From Bacteroidota bacterium (GTDB lineage: Bacteria > Bacteroidota > Bacteroidia > AKYH767-A > JAHEYN01), in the NCBI GenBank assembly GCA_023251555.1, contig JAHEYN010000022.1, positions 3,213 through 44,946 on the forward strand: a stretch of 41,734 nucleotides of DNA, read 5' to 3'. A model generated the notes under the pieces. It saw nothing but the letters and a program-made list of their open reading frames with translations. It searched no databases and was not told the origin of the DNA. Position 1 is the stretch's first letter, and each line of letters begins with the position of its first letter. Below are positions 33,024 to 41,533 of this stretch, one piece after another. The translations under genes were made by a program, and so were the position numbers.

Positions 33024-33680
33024 CTACACAACAGCCATTTCTTCTTTGATGCCTTTCTTGCCGTACTTTTTCCGGATGTATTTCCAGTTTCGTGTTTTTC
33101 CCTGTGCCATCCAGGCTACGGATTTCTTAAGCCTGAGGTTTCTTGCCCTTTCTGTTTTTGCATCTGTAACCCACTCTACGTATTCTTTCTTGTTGGTGTA
33201 GCTGAAATCCTCGAATACTTTCAGCGCCTTTGCATTTTTATTCAGGGCCTTCATGAGGTAAGGGGGGATCTCGAGTTTCTTCTCCACGTTGCGGTCCCGT
33301 TCCCTCACGGGAGGGCGAATTCCCTGTTCGTTGAGCCATACAGCCTCGCGGATATATTCTATAATGATATTATCAGGCGGTAGGTCCCTGAGGCTGGTGA
33401 TTTTTCCAAAATTACCCATACCCGCACGTTCGCCTTCCCCGAAAATTCCGTGGGGATCTTTCATCAGTGACCACTTCCAGAAGCCGAAGGAGCAATGATT
33501 TTTAAAAGCCGCCATGGCACATACCGTGCCGAGGTACTGAAAATGCGGGAAGCTCCACTTGATGGTTTCTTCCATACGCGGGCAAGCCTGATGAATAATT
33601 TTGCGGAGGTGCTTAAGAATAGGGTGTGCGAAAGGCCGGGCCTTCTCAATGTATACCCCGATGCGCCTGTCTTTTCTCAT
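33024..33680 (-). CDS. DUF1801 plus YdeI/OmdA-like protein
   Basis: 218 aa, cytosolic. Residues about 15-120 are DUF1801-like, a frataxin-like fold (HLRKIIHQACPRMEETIKWS, FPHFQYLG, MAAFKNHCSFGFW). Residues about 135-205 match the YdeI/OmdA tail (IPPYLMKALNKNAKALKVFE, SYTNKKEYVEWVTDAKTERA). YdeI relatives in enterobacteria are linked to resistance to polymyxin and peptides, and OmdA is called bacteriocin protection; this is family lore and unproven here. It is convergent with the SRP RNA gene and is followed upstream by repeat copy B. Confidence 0.82.
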   Translation of the reverse strand: MRKDRRIGVYIEKARPFAHPILKHLRKIIHQACPRMEETIKWSFPHFQYLGTVCAMAAFKNHCSFGFWKWSLMKDPHGIFGEGERAGMGNFGKITSLRDLPPDNIIIEYIREAVWLNEQGIRPPVRERDRNVEKKLEIPPYLMKALNKNAKALKVFEDFSYTNKKEYVEWVTDAKTERARNLRLKKSVAWMAQGKTRNWKYIRKKYGKKGIKEEMAVV

Positions 33681-33829
33681 CTCAATGCTTTTTATATCAT
33701 GATTCCTGTAATATGCATACCATTCACCTGTTCCATGCTACCTTTTCAGCGATCTGGTTATTCCGGAAGGAATTCCTGTGCTGGTCTGCGTAACCAACCG
33801 TAAAGGTATATATTATATCACCTTTAATT

Positions 33830-33969
33830 AAATTGGTATTCACCCGGGGCAAGTCCTGGACATTCCGTCCGCCATAGCGAAACAGGAAGGCGAAGTATTC
33901 CAAAGTAGTTGGGAGGAGTGGAACCAAACCCTCTCGTCCGCCGTAGCGGAACGCGAAGGCGGATTAAAA
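33830..33969. repeat. Dispersed intergenic repeat, copy B (140 bp)
   Basis: Matches copy A (12799-12941) along its whole length, opening AAATTGGTATT and ending in the same 34 bp (33936-33969), with more substitutions in the first half (for example CATTCCGTCCGCCATAGCG against CCTTCTTGTCCGCCGTAGCG). The internal hairpin of copy A is degenerate here. It fills most of the 350-bp gap 33681-34030, in which I see no gene. Confidence 0.85.
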
Positions 33970-34030
33970 GCCAGGTTTCTTCAGATTTTTTTCTTGCAAA
34001 AATACCGGGGAGCGGTGTGATACAGCCCCC

Positions 34031-36799
34031 TTATTCTTTTACAAACTTAAAACGGCTTTGCTGAGAGCCCGACGAGAGCTGCAGGAAATACATTCCCCCG
34101 GGGAGGAAACTGACATCTATCTTTGCAGCATGAACCTGAATCCTGTTTTCACAAACCACTTTCCCGGCTATGTCTGTGATTGAAGCTTCATATACGGCAT
34201 CAGCAGGGCTGTTCCCGGCATCCACAAAAATAAATGCGCCGGATGGGTTGGGATAAACGAATACGGCTGCATCCTTGCCTGATGATACAGAGATAATCCG
34301 GGAGTAGCTATAATGGCCGTAGAAATCAGTCTGCCTGAGCGTATAATAGGTAACCGAAGGGAAAGGGTGGAGATCTGTGAAGCGGTAGCTTCCTCCAGCA
34401 GAGGAAATGCCGGACGCCTTCACGGTACCGATGTTATCAAATGTTTTACCGTCAGCACTCCGTTCAATGCTGAAGAAGTCGTTATTCACCTCAGAGGCCG
34501 TTGTCCATTCAAGAACATTCACGGCGTTTTCATGTCTTCCCGAAAAAGAAAGCAGTTCTGTGGGTAGTACGGGAATCAGCTGGCAGAGGGTATTCGAGCT
34601 GTTCACGGTATTATTGACCGTTGTGGGCGGGTTGGCGGTAAGTATCACCCCGGAGCCATTGTCGGTAAGCACGTTGGAATTTTCAACGGGTGCGTAAGAC
34701 GAAACGGTATAGGAGGCTCCTGCATTATTACAGCCGCTGTTACCCGAAGGATCTGTTTTCACTATGAACAATTCTTCATTTCCGGGACCATGAAAGCTGT
34801 CTGATCCGCCGCCAAAGATAAATCCTCCGTCGCTTGTCTCGGCAACAGCACCGGCATACTCTGCACGGGATCCTCCATAGGCCTGTGTCCAGAGGGGGTT
34901 ACCGGAGGGGTCAAGGCGGAGGAGTGCAGCATCACCCATCCCGAAACCACCCGAGGTAGCAAATCCTCCTCCCGCCACGGCATAGCCTCCGTTGGTTGTC
35001 TGTATAACCTGGTAAGATGTTGCAGAACTTGTTCCTGCGTAATTTTTAGCCCACGACACCACTCCCGAAGGGTTGGTTTTGATAACAAAAATATTCATAC
35101 CGCTCGCACCTGTTAAGATATAACCTCCGTCGGTTGTCTGCCTTGCATCAACACAGTTCTGCCCTGAAACGGCAGGAGTATAGCTTTTGGACCACTGCAG
35201 CGCACCGGTGCTTGAGATCTTAACAAGATAGGTAGCAGAGCCGTATCCGCCGATGACAAATCCGCCGTCAGTAGTTTGCCGCACACTTGACCCGTACTCA
35301 CTTGATCCGCTGATGCCATAGGTCTTGGACCATAAGACCGATCCGCTTCCGTTTATCTTTACCAGGTAAATGTCATTGTAGCTGATGCCCGGATCCGCAC
35401 CATAGCTGGTTGTCTTACCCACCATCAGGTAGCCGCCTGTGGTAACTTCAATATTATAAAATTCGTCTATGCCTGCTCCTCCGTATGCATTAGACCATGT
35501 TCCTGCTCCCCCAATACTTCCGCCGGCGTCGGTTTTCAGCACATAACCATCCGACCAGCCCGAGCCGAAAGTAGAAGTATATCCCACTGCAACATATCCG
35601 CCGTCAGAGGTTTGCTTTGCCTGCTCCCCGTCATCAGTATTACTTCCGCCGTAATCTTTTGTCCAGCCCACGGAGCCGTCGGAATTGGTTTTAAGCAGGA
35701 AGAAGCCACCCACTGCAGCTCCATTATTGAAAGGGCCGCAGGAAATATAACCGCCGTCAGAAGTTGGCTCAATGGACCATAATTCCGAATACCCTCCGCT
35801 CACATCATTGGTCACCTGGTAATAGGTCAGGGCGGCAATCGTGCGGGCGCCGGCAGGGGCAGTGACAGAAGGAGCGTATGTCCCGGACGAGAGAATGAAT
35901 GAAGTGCATGTTGCATCCACTATATTTCCTGCCACTGCAGTGGTGCTGATATCATATGTCAGCCAGAAGTAATTATCACACCCTGAAAGTGTTACCGAGC
36001 CCGGGATTGTGAAAGAGCCGGAAGGACTCGTAAAGGAACCCACCAGAGTAGTGGTTGCAAAAACCGCGCTTGATCCGGTAAACCATAGTTTAGCGCCGGT
36101 AATATCCGAAGGTGATGTGGAACCTGTAGTAGTAAAGGTAAAACTGGTGGTTGTAAAAGGAGAAACGCTTCCGGGAGTCACAAGATGGATACCTATAATT
36201 TCATTATTGGTGCTGCCAATGCCCGCATCTGATGTATTGGCCTGGGTAGCAGTGGCTGAAGTATAAGTCATTGTACCGTTAACCATCCTGTTTCCGCTGA
36301 TGGGCCCGCTCCCTGTGGGAGTGTATGTTGTGCCACCCACAATTATATTAACAGATTCCCCATCCACCACATTGCACTTCACAGCAGCGGCTGTAATGTC
36401 ATAAGCAAGCCAGAACCAGTTATTGCCGGAGGAAAGGGATTGTGTACCTCCTATTGCAAAATTCCCTGAAGGAGACGAAAACGTGCTGCCAAACTGAGTG
36501 GTGGTGGTAAAAGTGGAACTTGATCCGGTAAAATATACCTTGGCGTTCTGGATATCGGCTGCGCTGGTAGTACCATTGGTATTGAATGCAAAGCTTGTTG
36601 CATTGAGCGTCCCGCCGGAGCCTGAGGTAATGATATTAATGCCGAGTATTGCCTGACCTGTGCTCCCCTGCAATACAGGGGCAGTGGAGGGAACTGAAAC
36701 TGTGCTCATTGAATATGACAGGGCGGCATGTACCGTTTTAAAGGGAATAAGCAACACCAGCAAAGCGGGGGCTGCATATGATATGAAAGTTTTGATCAT
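34031..36799 (-). CDS. Large T9SS-exported protein with BNR-associated N-terminal domains and a propeller
   Basis: 922 aa. A signal peptide (TFISYAAPALLVLLIPFKTVHA) is followed by two copies, about 30-180 and 185-325, of a beta-domain resembling the BNR_assoc_N domain of sialidase-like proteins (LWFTGSSAVF, SGCDNYFWLTYDIST). Residues about 335-700 are repeats of a roughly 50-residue unit with QTTDGGYVVGG and W-KTYGG, a propeller-like series. Residues about 765-840 are Fn3-like (VLEWTTASEVNNDFFSIERS) and about 845-922 form the T9SS type A sorting domain (VFVYPNPSGAFIFV, LPGGMYFLQL). No sialidase catalytic residues were recognised. Divergent from the paralogous helical-repeat gene at 37003. Confidence 0.85.
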   Translation of the reverse strand: MIKTFISYAAPALLVLLIPFKTVHAALSYSMSTVSVPSTAPVLQGSTGQAILGINIITSGSGGTLNATSFAFNTNGTTSAADIQNAKVYFTGSSSTFTTTTQFGSTFSSPSGNFAIGGTQSLSSGNNWFWLAYDITAAAVKCNVVDGESVNIIVGGTTYTPTGSGPISGNRMVNGTMTYTSATATQANTSDAGIGSTNNEIIGIHLVTPGSVSPFTTTSFTFTTTGSTSPSDITGAKLWFTGSSAVFATTTLVGSFTSPSGSFTIPGSVTLSGCDNYFWLTYDISTTAVAGNIVDATCTSFILSSGTYAPSVTAPAGARTIAALTYYQVTNDVSGGYSELWSIEPTSDGGYISCGPFNNGAAVGGFFLLKTNSDGSVGWTKDYGGSNTDDGEQAKQTSDGGYVAVGYTSTFGSGWSDGYVLKTDAGGSIGGAGTWSNAYGGAGIDEFYNIEVTTGGYLMVGKTTSYGADPGISYNDIYLVKINGSGSVLWSKTYGISGSSEYGSSVRQTTDGGFVIGGYGSATYLVKISSTGALQWSKSYTPAVSGQNCVDARQTTDGGYILTGASGMNIFVIKTNPSGVVSWAKNYAGTSSATSYQVIQTTNGGYAVAGGGFATSGGFGMGDAALLRLDPSGNPLWTQAYGGSRAEYAGAVAETSDGGFIFGGGSDSFHGPGNEELFIVKTDPSGNSGCNNAGASYTVSSYAPVENSNVLTDNGSGVILTANPPTTVNNTVNSSNTLCQLIPVLPTELLSFSGRHENAVNVLEWTTASEVNNDFFSIERSADGKTFDNIGTVKASGISSAGGSYRFTDLHPFPSVTYYTLRQTDFYGHYSYSRIISVSSGKDAAVFVYPNPSGAFIFVDAGNSPADAVYEASITDIAGKVVCENRIQVHAAKIDVSFLPGGMYFLQLSSGSQQSRFKFVKE

Positions 36800-37002
36800 T
36801 TCCTGGATGATTTATTATTATGGAGATTCCTGTTCAGTGAAGATTTCTTCTATGGCTGTAAATGTAATCGCCTGATCCCGCAGAAACAAATTATTATTTA
36901 ATTATTCGTAAATTCCCAATATGTTATATTAAATATAAATATATGTTTTTAAAGCTATATTCATACTTTTACATAAATTAAATTAATTATTCATAAGTTC
37001 CC

Positions 37003-38538
37003 ATGAAATATTCCGAAGATCTTTTCAAGCTGGTTAAATCTCTCGATAAAAATGAAAAAAGGTATTTCAGGTTATTTGCCTCCATGCAGAAAGGAGAAAA
37101 AAACTACCTGAATCTTTTTGAAATCATTGCAAGTCAGGAGTCCTATGATGAGGCTGCCGTCAAAAGGCATTTCCATAAAGAGAAGTTCATTAATCAGCTT
37201 ACTGTGACCAAAAACTATTTATACAACCTCATCATGAGAAGTCTTTCCGCCTATCACGGAAATAACTCTGTTGACGGGATGCTGAGAGAGTTCATTAACC
37301 AGGTGGGTATCCTGTACCAAAAAGGACTCTATAGCCAGGCAATAAAGATGCTGCAGAGGGCTCGCCGGATTGCGGTACATCATGAAAAACATATCTTCCT
37401 TCTTGAGATTTTAAGGTGGGAAGAACTTGCTGCGAGAAACCATGAAACGAATTACGAGAAGCTGAAAAAACTGCTTGAACAGAATGTAGCCGAGCAAAAA
37501 GATATTATTGAAAAGCAGGCTAAGCTGAACCGCTATAAACGGCTTTACACACAATCTTACCTGCTTGAAAGAAAAGGGTCCATGAGGGATAAAAAGGATC
37601 TTGCAAAGATAGCTCCCATTGCGGGAAGCCCCCTGATGAGGGATGAAAGAAATGCAAATTCGCTCAATTCAAAATCACTTTACCACCACATCTTCAGCAA
37701 CATTTATTACCTGAGGGGAGATTATGAAAAAGCCAATCAGCATACCAGGCAAAGGATTCTCCTTCTGGAGAAACACCCGGAAACTATACGGGAGGAATTT
37801 GACAATTACATCGGGGCTTTATCCAACCACGTCATGGAATCCAGACTGCTGAGGAATTACACAGAGTCTCTTTCATCCCTCTCGAAACTGAAACATATAC
37901 TTTACCATTCGAAGGTAAACAAGACCGAGCAAGCCCGGCTGTTTGAGTATATCTATATTATTGAGACCGATATTCATATACATACCGGCCAGTTCGAATC
38001 AGGGATTTCCCTGATTCCGGAAATTGAGAAAGGGTTAAGTCTTTATGAGAAAAGCCTGAAGATGTCACAGCTTATCACTCTTCACTTTAACATTGCCAAT
38101 ATCTATTTCGGAGCAAAACAATACAACAGATCGCTGTCGTGGCTTAACAGGGTGATTAACGAAACGAACAACGATACACGCCAGGATGTATACAGCTTTG
38201 CGAGGATCTTCAACCTGATTATTCATTACGAACTGGGCAACACAGGTGTGCTTGAATATTTTGTAAAATCAGTTTTGCGGTTCCTGTATAAAAGAAACCG
38301 GCTCTATAAGTTTGAGGCTCTTGTCCTGAACTTTATTCTCAAGACGCTTCCCTCCGCCTCATCCGCGAAGGAACTAACACCTGCATTCCGCCTGCTCAGG
38401 GAAAAACTCATCAACATTTCCAGGGATCCGTTAGAGAGAAGGGCTCTCGAATATTTTGATTTTATCAGCTGGCTTGAAAGTAAAATCGAAAACAGGCCGT
38501 TTGCCGATATCGTAAGGGAAAAAGTCGGAAGGAGATAA
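37003..38538 (+). CDS. Helical-repeat (TPR-like) cytoplasmic protein, module 2 copy
   Basis: 511 aa; no signal peptide or membrane helix. A clear paralogue of the 30019-31515 protein over the full length. The N-terminus has DLFKLVKSLDKNEKRYFRLF and TVTKNYLYNLIMRSL. Helix pairs continue through LYQKGLYSQAIKMLQRARRI and NLIIHYELGNTGVLEYFVKS. The end reads EYFDFISWLESKIENRPFAD, then IVREKVGRR. In the final 29-residue segment I count 26 identical positions. The strong C-terminal conservation suggests a binding site. It is divergent from a second T9SS cargo gene, 203 bp away. Function unknown; the N-terminal part could bind DNA, but that is a guess. Confidence 0.8.
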   Translation: MKYSEDLFKLVKSLDKNEKRYFRLFASMQKGEKNYLNLFEIIASQESYDEAAVKRHFHKEKFINQLTVTKNYLYNLIMRSLSAYHGNNSVDGMLREFINQVGILYQKGLYSQAIKMLQRARRIAVHHEKHIFLLEILRWEELAARNHETNYEKLKKLLEQNVAEQKDIIEKQAKLNRYKRLYTQSYLLERKGSMRDKKDLAKIAPIAGSPLMRDERNANSLNSKSLYHHIFSNIYYLRGDYEKANQHTRQRILLLEKHPETIREEFDNYIGALSNHVMESRLLRNYTESLSSLSKLKHILYHSKVNKTEQARLFEYIYIIETDIHIHTGQFESGISLIPEIEKGLSLYEKSLKMSQLITLHFNIANIYFGAKQYNRSLSWLNRVINETNNDTRQDVYSFARIFNLIIHYELGNTGVLEYFVKSVLRFLYKRNRLYKFEALVLNFILKTLPSASSAKELTPAFRLLREKLINISRDPLERRALEYFDFISWLESKIENRPFADIVREKVGRR

Positions 38539-38546
38539 AGATCCGG

Positions 38547-39299
38547 CTATGCCTGTGCCGCCCGGATTTTTTCCTCTGCCTCAATACATTCAAAGATAAA
38601 CCGGTGCGAGCGGGCGGTAAGATGATGGCCATCGTCGGTGGTAACAAAATTATCAATATGCTCCGGGCGGCTTTTGATGTAATCATGGATGTTGACAAGC
38701 AATACCGAAGGGCACCGGAGCTCATCAACAACTTTCCGGATTTTTTCGTTGTATTTATTGATATTGGATGTAAACCCCGGTGAGTGTTTCTCTATCTTTT
38801 CATTGGTTGGCGCTATGTTGATGACATACACCCTGGAGAAATTCCGGGATGCATGGGAGAGAAACTCCCTGAGGTGTTTTTCAAACACGCTGATTTCTGT
38901 CCTCACATAAACGAATCCGGATCGCAGGATCCTGCTGCGGTTATTGTGGAGAAAACTCACAACGGGGTTCTGTATCCTCCAGTTAAGCCCGGAGATGATT
39001 TCCCTGAGCCAGACAGGAACCGGCCTCGGGGCACAGTCTACCACACCTGAGTGTATGATGAGAACATCGCCCGGGAGTTCGAAGTAACTGTTATCCTGAA
39101 CGTATGCCCTGTGCAGCATATCTACAGATGCCCCTCCCCATGCCCTGTTGACGATATCCACGCAGCCCTGTCCCTTTTTTTCTCTCCATGAATTTTCAAG
39201 CAGGGCTATGTAACGTTCTTCGCTCTTCACCATTCCCTTGCGCGGAAGGGCAAGGGAATCACCGTACAGCCGTACCCTGAATATTTTTTTCTCACTCAT
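38547..39299 (-). CDS. SGNH/GDSL-family hydrolase
   Basis: 250 aa. The start ATG at 39299 shares a base with the stop of the Wzt-like gene (TGATG), so translation is coupled; an earlier in-frame Met would overlap that gene further. The N-terminal YGDSLALP carries the nucleophile Ser15, and TTDDGHHL near residues 217-224 supplies the Asp-x-x-His pair. There is no signal peptide, so it is cytoplasmic. SGNH enzymes in glycan operons often add or remove acetyl groups; here the likely substrate is the glycan exported by the neighbours, which is inference. Its stop is 8 bp from the convergent helical-repeat gene. Confidence 0.8.
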   Translation of the reverse strand: MSEKKIFRVRLYGDSLALPRKGMVKSEERYIALLENSWREKKGQGCVDIVNRAWGGASVDMLHRAYVQDNSYFELPGDVLIIHSGVVDCAPRPVPVWLREIISGLNWRIQNPVVSFLHNNRSRILRSGFVYVRTEISVFEKHLREFLSHASRNFSRVYVINIAPTNEKIEKHSPGFTSNINKYNEKIRKVVDELRCPSVLLVNIHDYIKSRPEHIDNFVTTDDGHHLTARSHRFIFECIEAEEKIRAAQA

Positions 39300-40600
39300 C
39301 AGGCATCTGTATGTTTGATTTCCCATGAGGTGACCGGCCTGAAAAGACTGTCAGGCCATTCTCTCACCCAATCGCCCCTCACGCCCCCCTGCTGCATATC
39401 ATCCGTCATCATGAATGAAACCACATCATTCTGTATGACATTATAGATTCCGGTAGGATTGGTACATATGAGAGCTGTAACGGTAATGCTTCCTTCATTG
39501 AACATATCAGGTGCGAGACGGCAGCATTCGGTATATTTTCCGGCCTTGTTGGGAATTCCCCTCTTATATGGAGTGTGGTTGTTATCCATGGCAACCATCA
39601 GCGTATTACCCCTGTCGTCTTTCAGGTAAAAGTGAACATTGAGAGGGAACTTTTCCTTCATCACATCATACTCCATCTCAAGAAACACGGGCTCTTTCAC
39701 ATCGAAACGTGTTTTCAGTCTGCCGTCTGCCCCGCGTATACGCACGGCTCTGATACGGGCGTATTCTGCCATTAACGGAGCCTTGTTTTCATCCCAACAT
39801 GCCTCCCCGGGCTGATGTTCGCCCGCAGAGAGGTAGTGATTAACCACAACAGGAACAGCATCATCCATCAGAATTTTTCCTCCTCCCATCAGGATGGCAC
39901 GGGAACAAAGCTGCTTCACGGCTCCCATGTTATGACTCACAAAGAGCACGGTTCTCCCCTGCCCCGAAACATCTTTCATCTTCCCCAGGCATTTTTTTTG
40001 AAATTCAATATCGCCAACAGCCAGCACCTCATCCACGATAAGAATTTCGGGTTCCAGGTGAGCTGCAACAGCAAAGGCAAGCCGTACATACATCCCTGAT
40101 GAATATCTTTTCACGGGTGTATCGATGAATTTTTCTATCTCTGAAAATGCAACGATCTGGTCAAAACGGGAAGCGATTTCTTTTTTCGTCATGCCCAGGA
40201 TGGCTCCGTTGAGAAACACATTTTCTCTTCCCGTGAGTTCAGGGTGGAACCCTGTTCCCACTTCGAGGAGGCTGGCCACACGGCCCTTCAGTTTGACCTG
40301 GCCGCGGGAGGGGGACGTAACTTTAGAAAGAATTTTCAGCAGGGTGGACTTACCTGCCCCGTTCCTTCCGATAATTCCGAGAACATCACCCTTGTTCACA
40401 CTGAACGAAACATCTTCCAGCGCAAGAAAACGTTCTTTCCCCCGGACACCGGAATTTCCGGTGAGAAGCGTGTTGGGATCTTCTTTTCTCCTTACCCTGC
40501 TCCACCAGCTCTGCACATCACGGTAAAGCGTGCGGTGTCCGATTACACCAAGGCGGTATTCTTTGTATACATGCTCTGCACTTATGACAACCCCGCTCAT
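39299..40600 (-). CDS. Wzt-type ABC transporter ATPase with a glycan-binding C-terminal domain
   Basis: 433 aa. The nucleotide-binding half has Walker A GRNGAGKS (78-85), the signature SSGMY (167-171), Walker B ILIVDE (186-191), and H-loop His223 in FVSHN. Residues about 265-433 form a beta-rich extension with the Wzt_C pattern (FDVKEPVFLEMEYDVM, NVHFYLKDDRGNTLM), which in O-antigen systems recognises the finished chain end. It powers export of an undecaprenyl-linked polysaccharide to the periplasm. The start overlaps the permease stop (40597-40600). The presence of Wzt_C argues for a terminally modified glycan. Confidence 0.92.
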   Translation of the reverse strand: MSGVVISAEHVYKEYRLGVIGHRTLYRDVQSWWSRVRRKEDPNTLLTGNSGVRGKERFLALEDVSFSVNKGDVLGIIGRNGAGKSTLLKILSKVTSPSRGQVKLKGRVASLLEVGTGFHPELTGRENVFLNGAILGMTKKEIASRFDQIVAFSEIEKFIDTPVKRYSSGMYVRLAFAVAAHLEPEILIVDEVLAVGDIEFQKKCLGKMKDVSGQGRTVLFVSHNMGAVKQLCSRAILMGGGKILMDDAVPVVVNHYLSAGEHQPGEACWDENKAPLMAEYARIRAVRIRGADGRLKTRFDVKEPVFLEMEYDVMKEKFPLNVHFYLKDDRGNTLMVAMDNNHTPYKRGIPNKAGKYTECCRLAPDMFNEGSITVTALICTNPTGIYNVIQNDVVSFMMTDDMQQGGVRGDWVREWPDSLFRPVTSWEIKHTDA

Positions 40601-41451
40601 ACAGTATCCATGAAGTTTTTCTCAACCCTGCTGAACAGCACAATTCCTGCAAAAAGTATAACGAGGGCAAACCCCATACTCCAGAAAAAATTTATAAAAT
40701 CAACAGGACTGCTCCCCAGCATGACAGCACGAAAGCTCTCAATCACCGAAGTCATGGGATTAAGATAGTAAAACCATTTTGCCTTCCCTGGCACGGAAGA
40801 AAGAGGATACACCACCGGAGTGGCAAACATCCATAGCTGAACCCCGAAACCCACGGCAAAAGAGAGATCCCTGTACCGGGTTGTGAGGGATGAAATAATA
40901 ATCCCCATCCCGAGCCCGAGCATGGCCATCTGCAATAAGAGCAGCGGGAGAAAGAAAACAAAAGGGCTGAACGCAAGGCGGACTCCCTCAAAACGGAAAT
41001 AAAAAATAAAGAGAAGAAACAGGGTAAACTGTATGGCAAATGTTACAAGGTTGCTGATGACAACAGAAACCGGCACCACAAGGCGGGGGAAATATACTTT
41101 CCCGAAAATGCCTGCATTACTTACAAAGGTATTGGAAGTCTTGTTAAGGCAATCGGCGAAATAATTCCAGCAGACCACACCAGACATGTAAAACAGCATG
41201 GCAGGAGTCCCGTCAGTGGGAAGGCTTGCGATTTTTCCAAAGATAACAGTGAAAACAACCGTAGTGAACAGGGGCTGGAGAATAAACCAGGCAGGGCCCA
41301 GGACAGTCTGCTTATAGTAAGCAACAAAATCCCGCCTTACGAAAAGTGTCACGAGATCCCTGTAACGGAATAACTCGCGCAGGTTCAGGTCAAACCATCC
41401 TGTTTTGGGATTTAAAATGCTTGTCCATTTATTTTCTTGGGAAGATTGCAT
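40597..41451 (-). CDS. Wzm-type ABC-2 polysaccharide export permease
   Basis: 284 aa, inner membrane, about six hydrophobic segments. The family start LFRYRDLVTLFVRRDFVAYY then KQTVLGPAWFILQPL is clear, and YYLNPMTSVIESFRAVML is the conserved ABC-2 motif before the last helices. It forms the channel with the downstream Wzt-like ATPase. The 82-bp gap to the upstream beta-lactamase-like gene lacks a convincing promoter, so the operon may continue from outside the window. The sugar polymer it carries cannot be told. Confidence 0.92.
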   Translation of the reverse strand: MQSSQENKWTSILNPKTGWFDLNLRELFRYRDLVTLFVRRDFVAYYKQTVLGPAWFILQPLFTTVVFTVIFGKIASLPTDGTPAMLFYMSGVVCWNYFADCLNKTSNTFVSNAGIFGKVYFPRLVVPVSVVISNLVTFAIQFTLFLLFIFYFRFEGVRLAFSPFVFFLPLLLLQMAMLGLGMGIIISSLTTRYRDLSFAVGFGVQLWMFATPVVYPLSSVPGKAKWFYYLNPMTSVIESFRAVMLGSSPVDFINFFWSMGFALVILFAGIVLFSRVEKNFMDTV

Positions 41452-41533
41452 CAGCAGGCAGTACTATGGGCTTTCTTGAGCGGTTAAAAATAACAAATAA
41501 TAGCGAGAACCCGGATTGCTCCGCCTCCTGTTT

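Noticed and set aside
33724-33927. Short open frame of 67 codons on the minus strand
   Set aside because: It lies across repeat copy B and overlaps the start of the DUF1801 gene region; no coding features.
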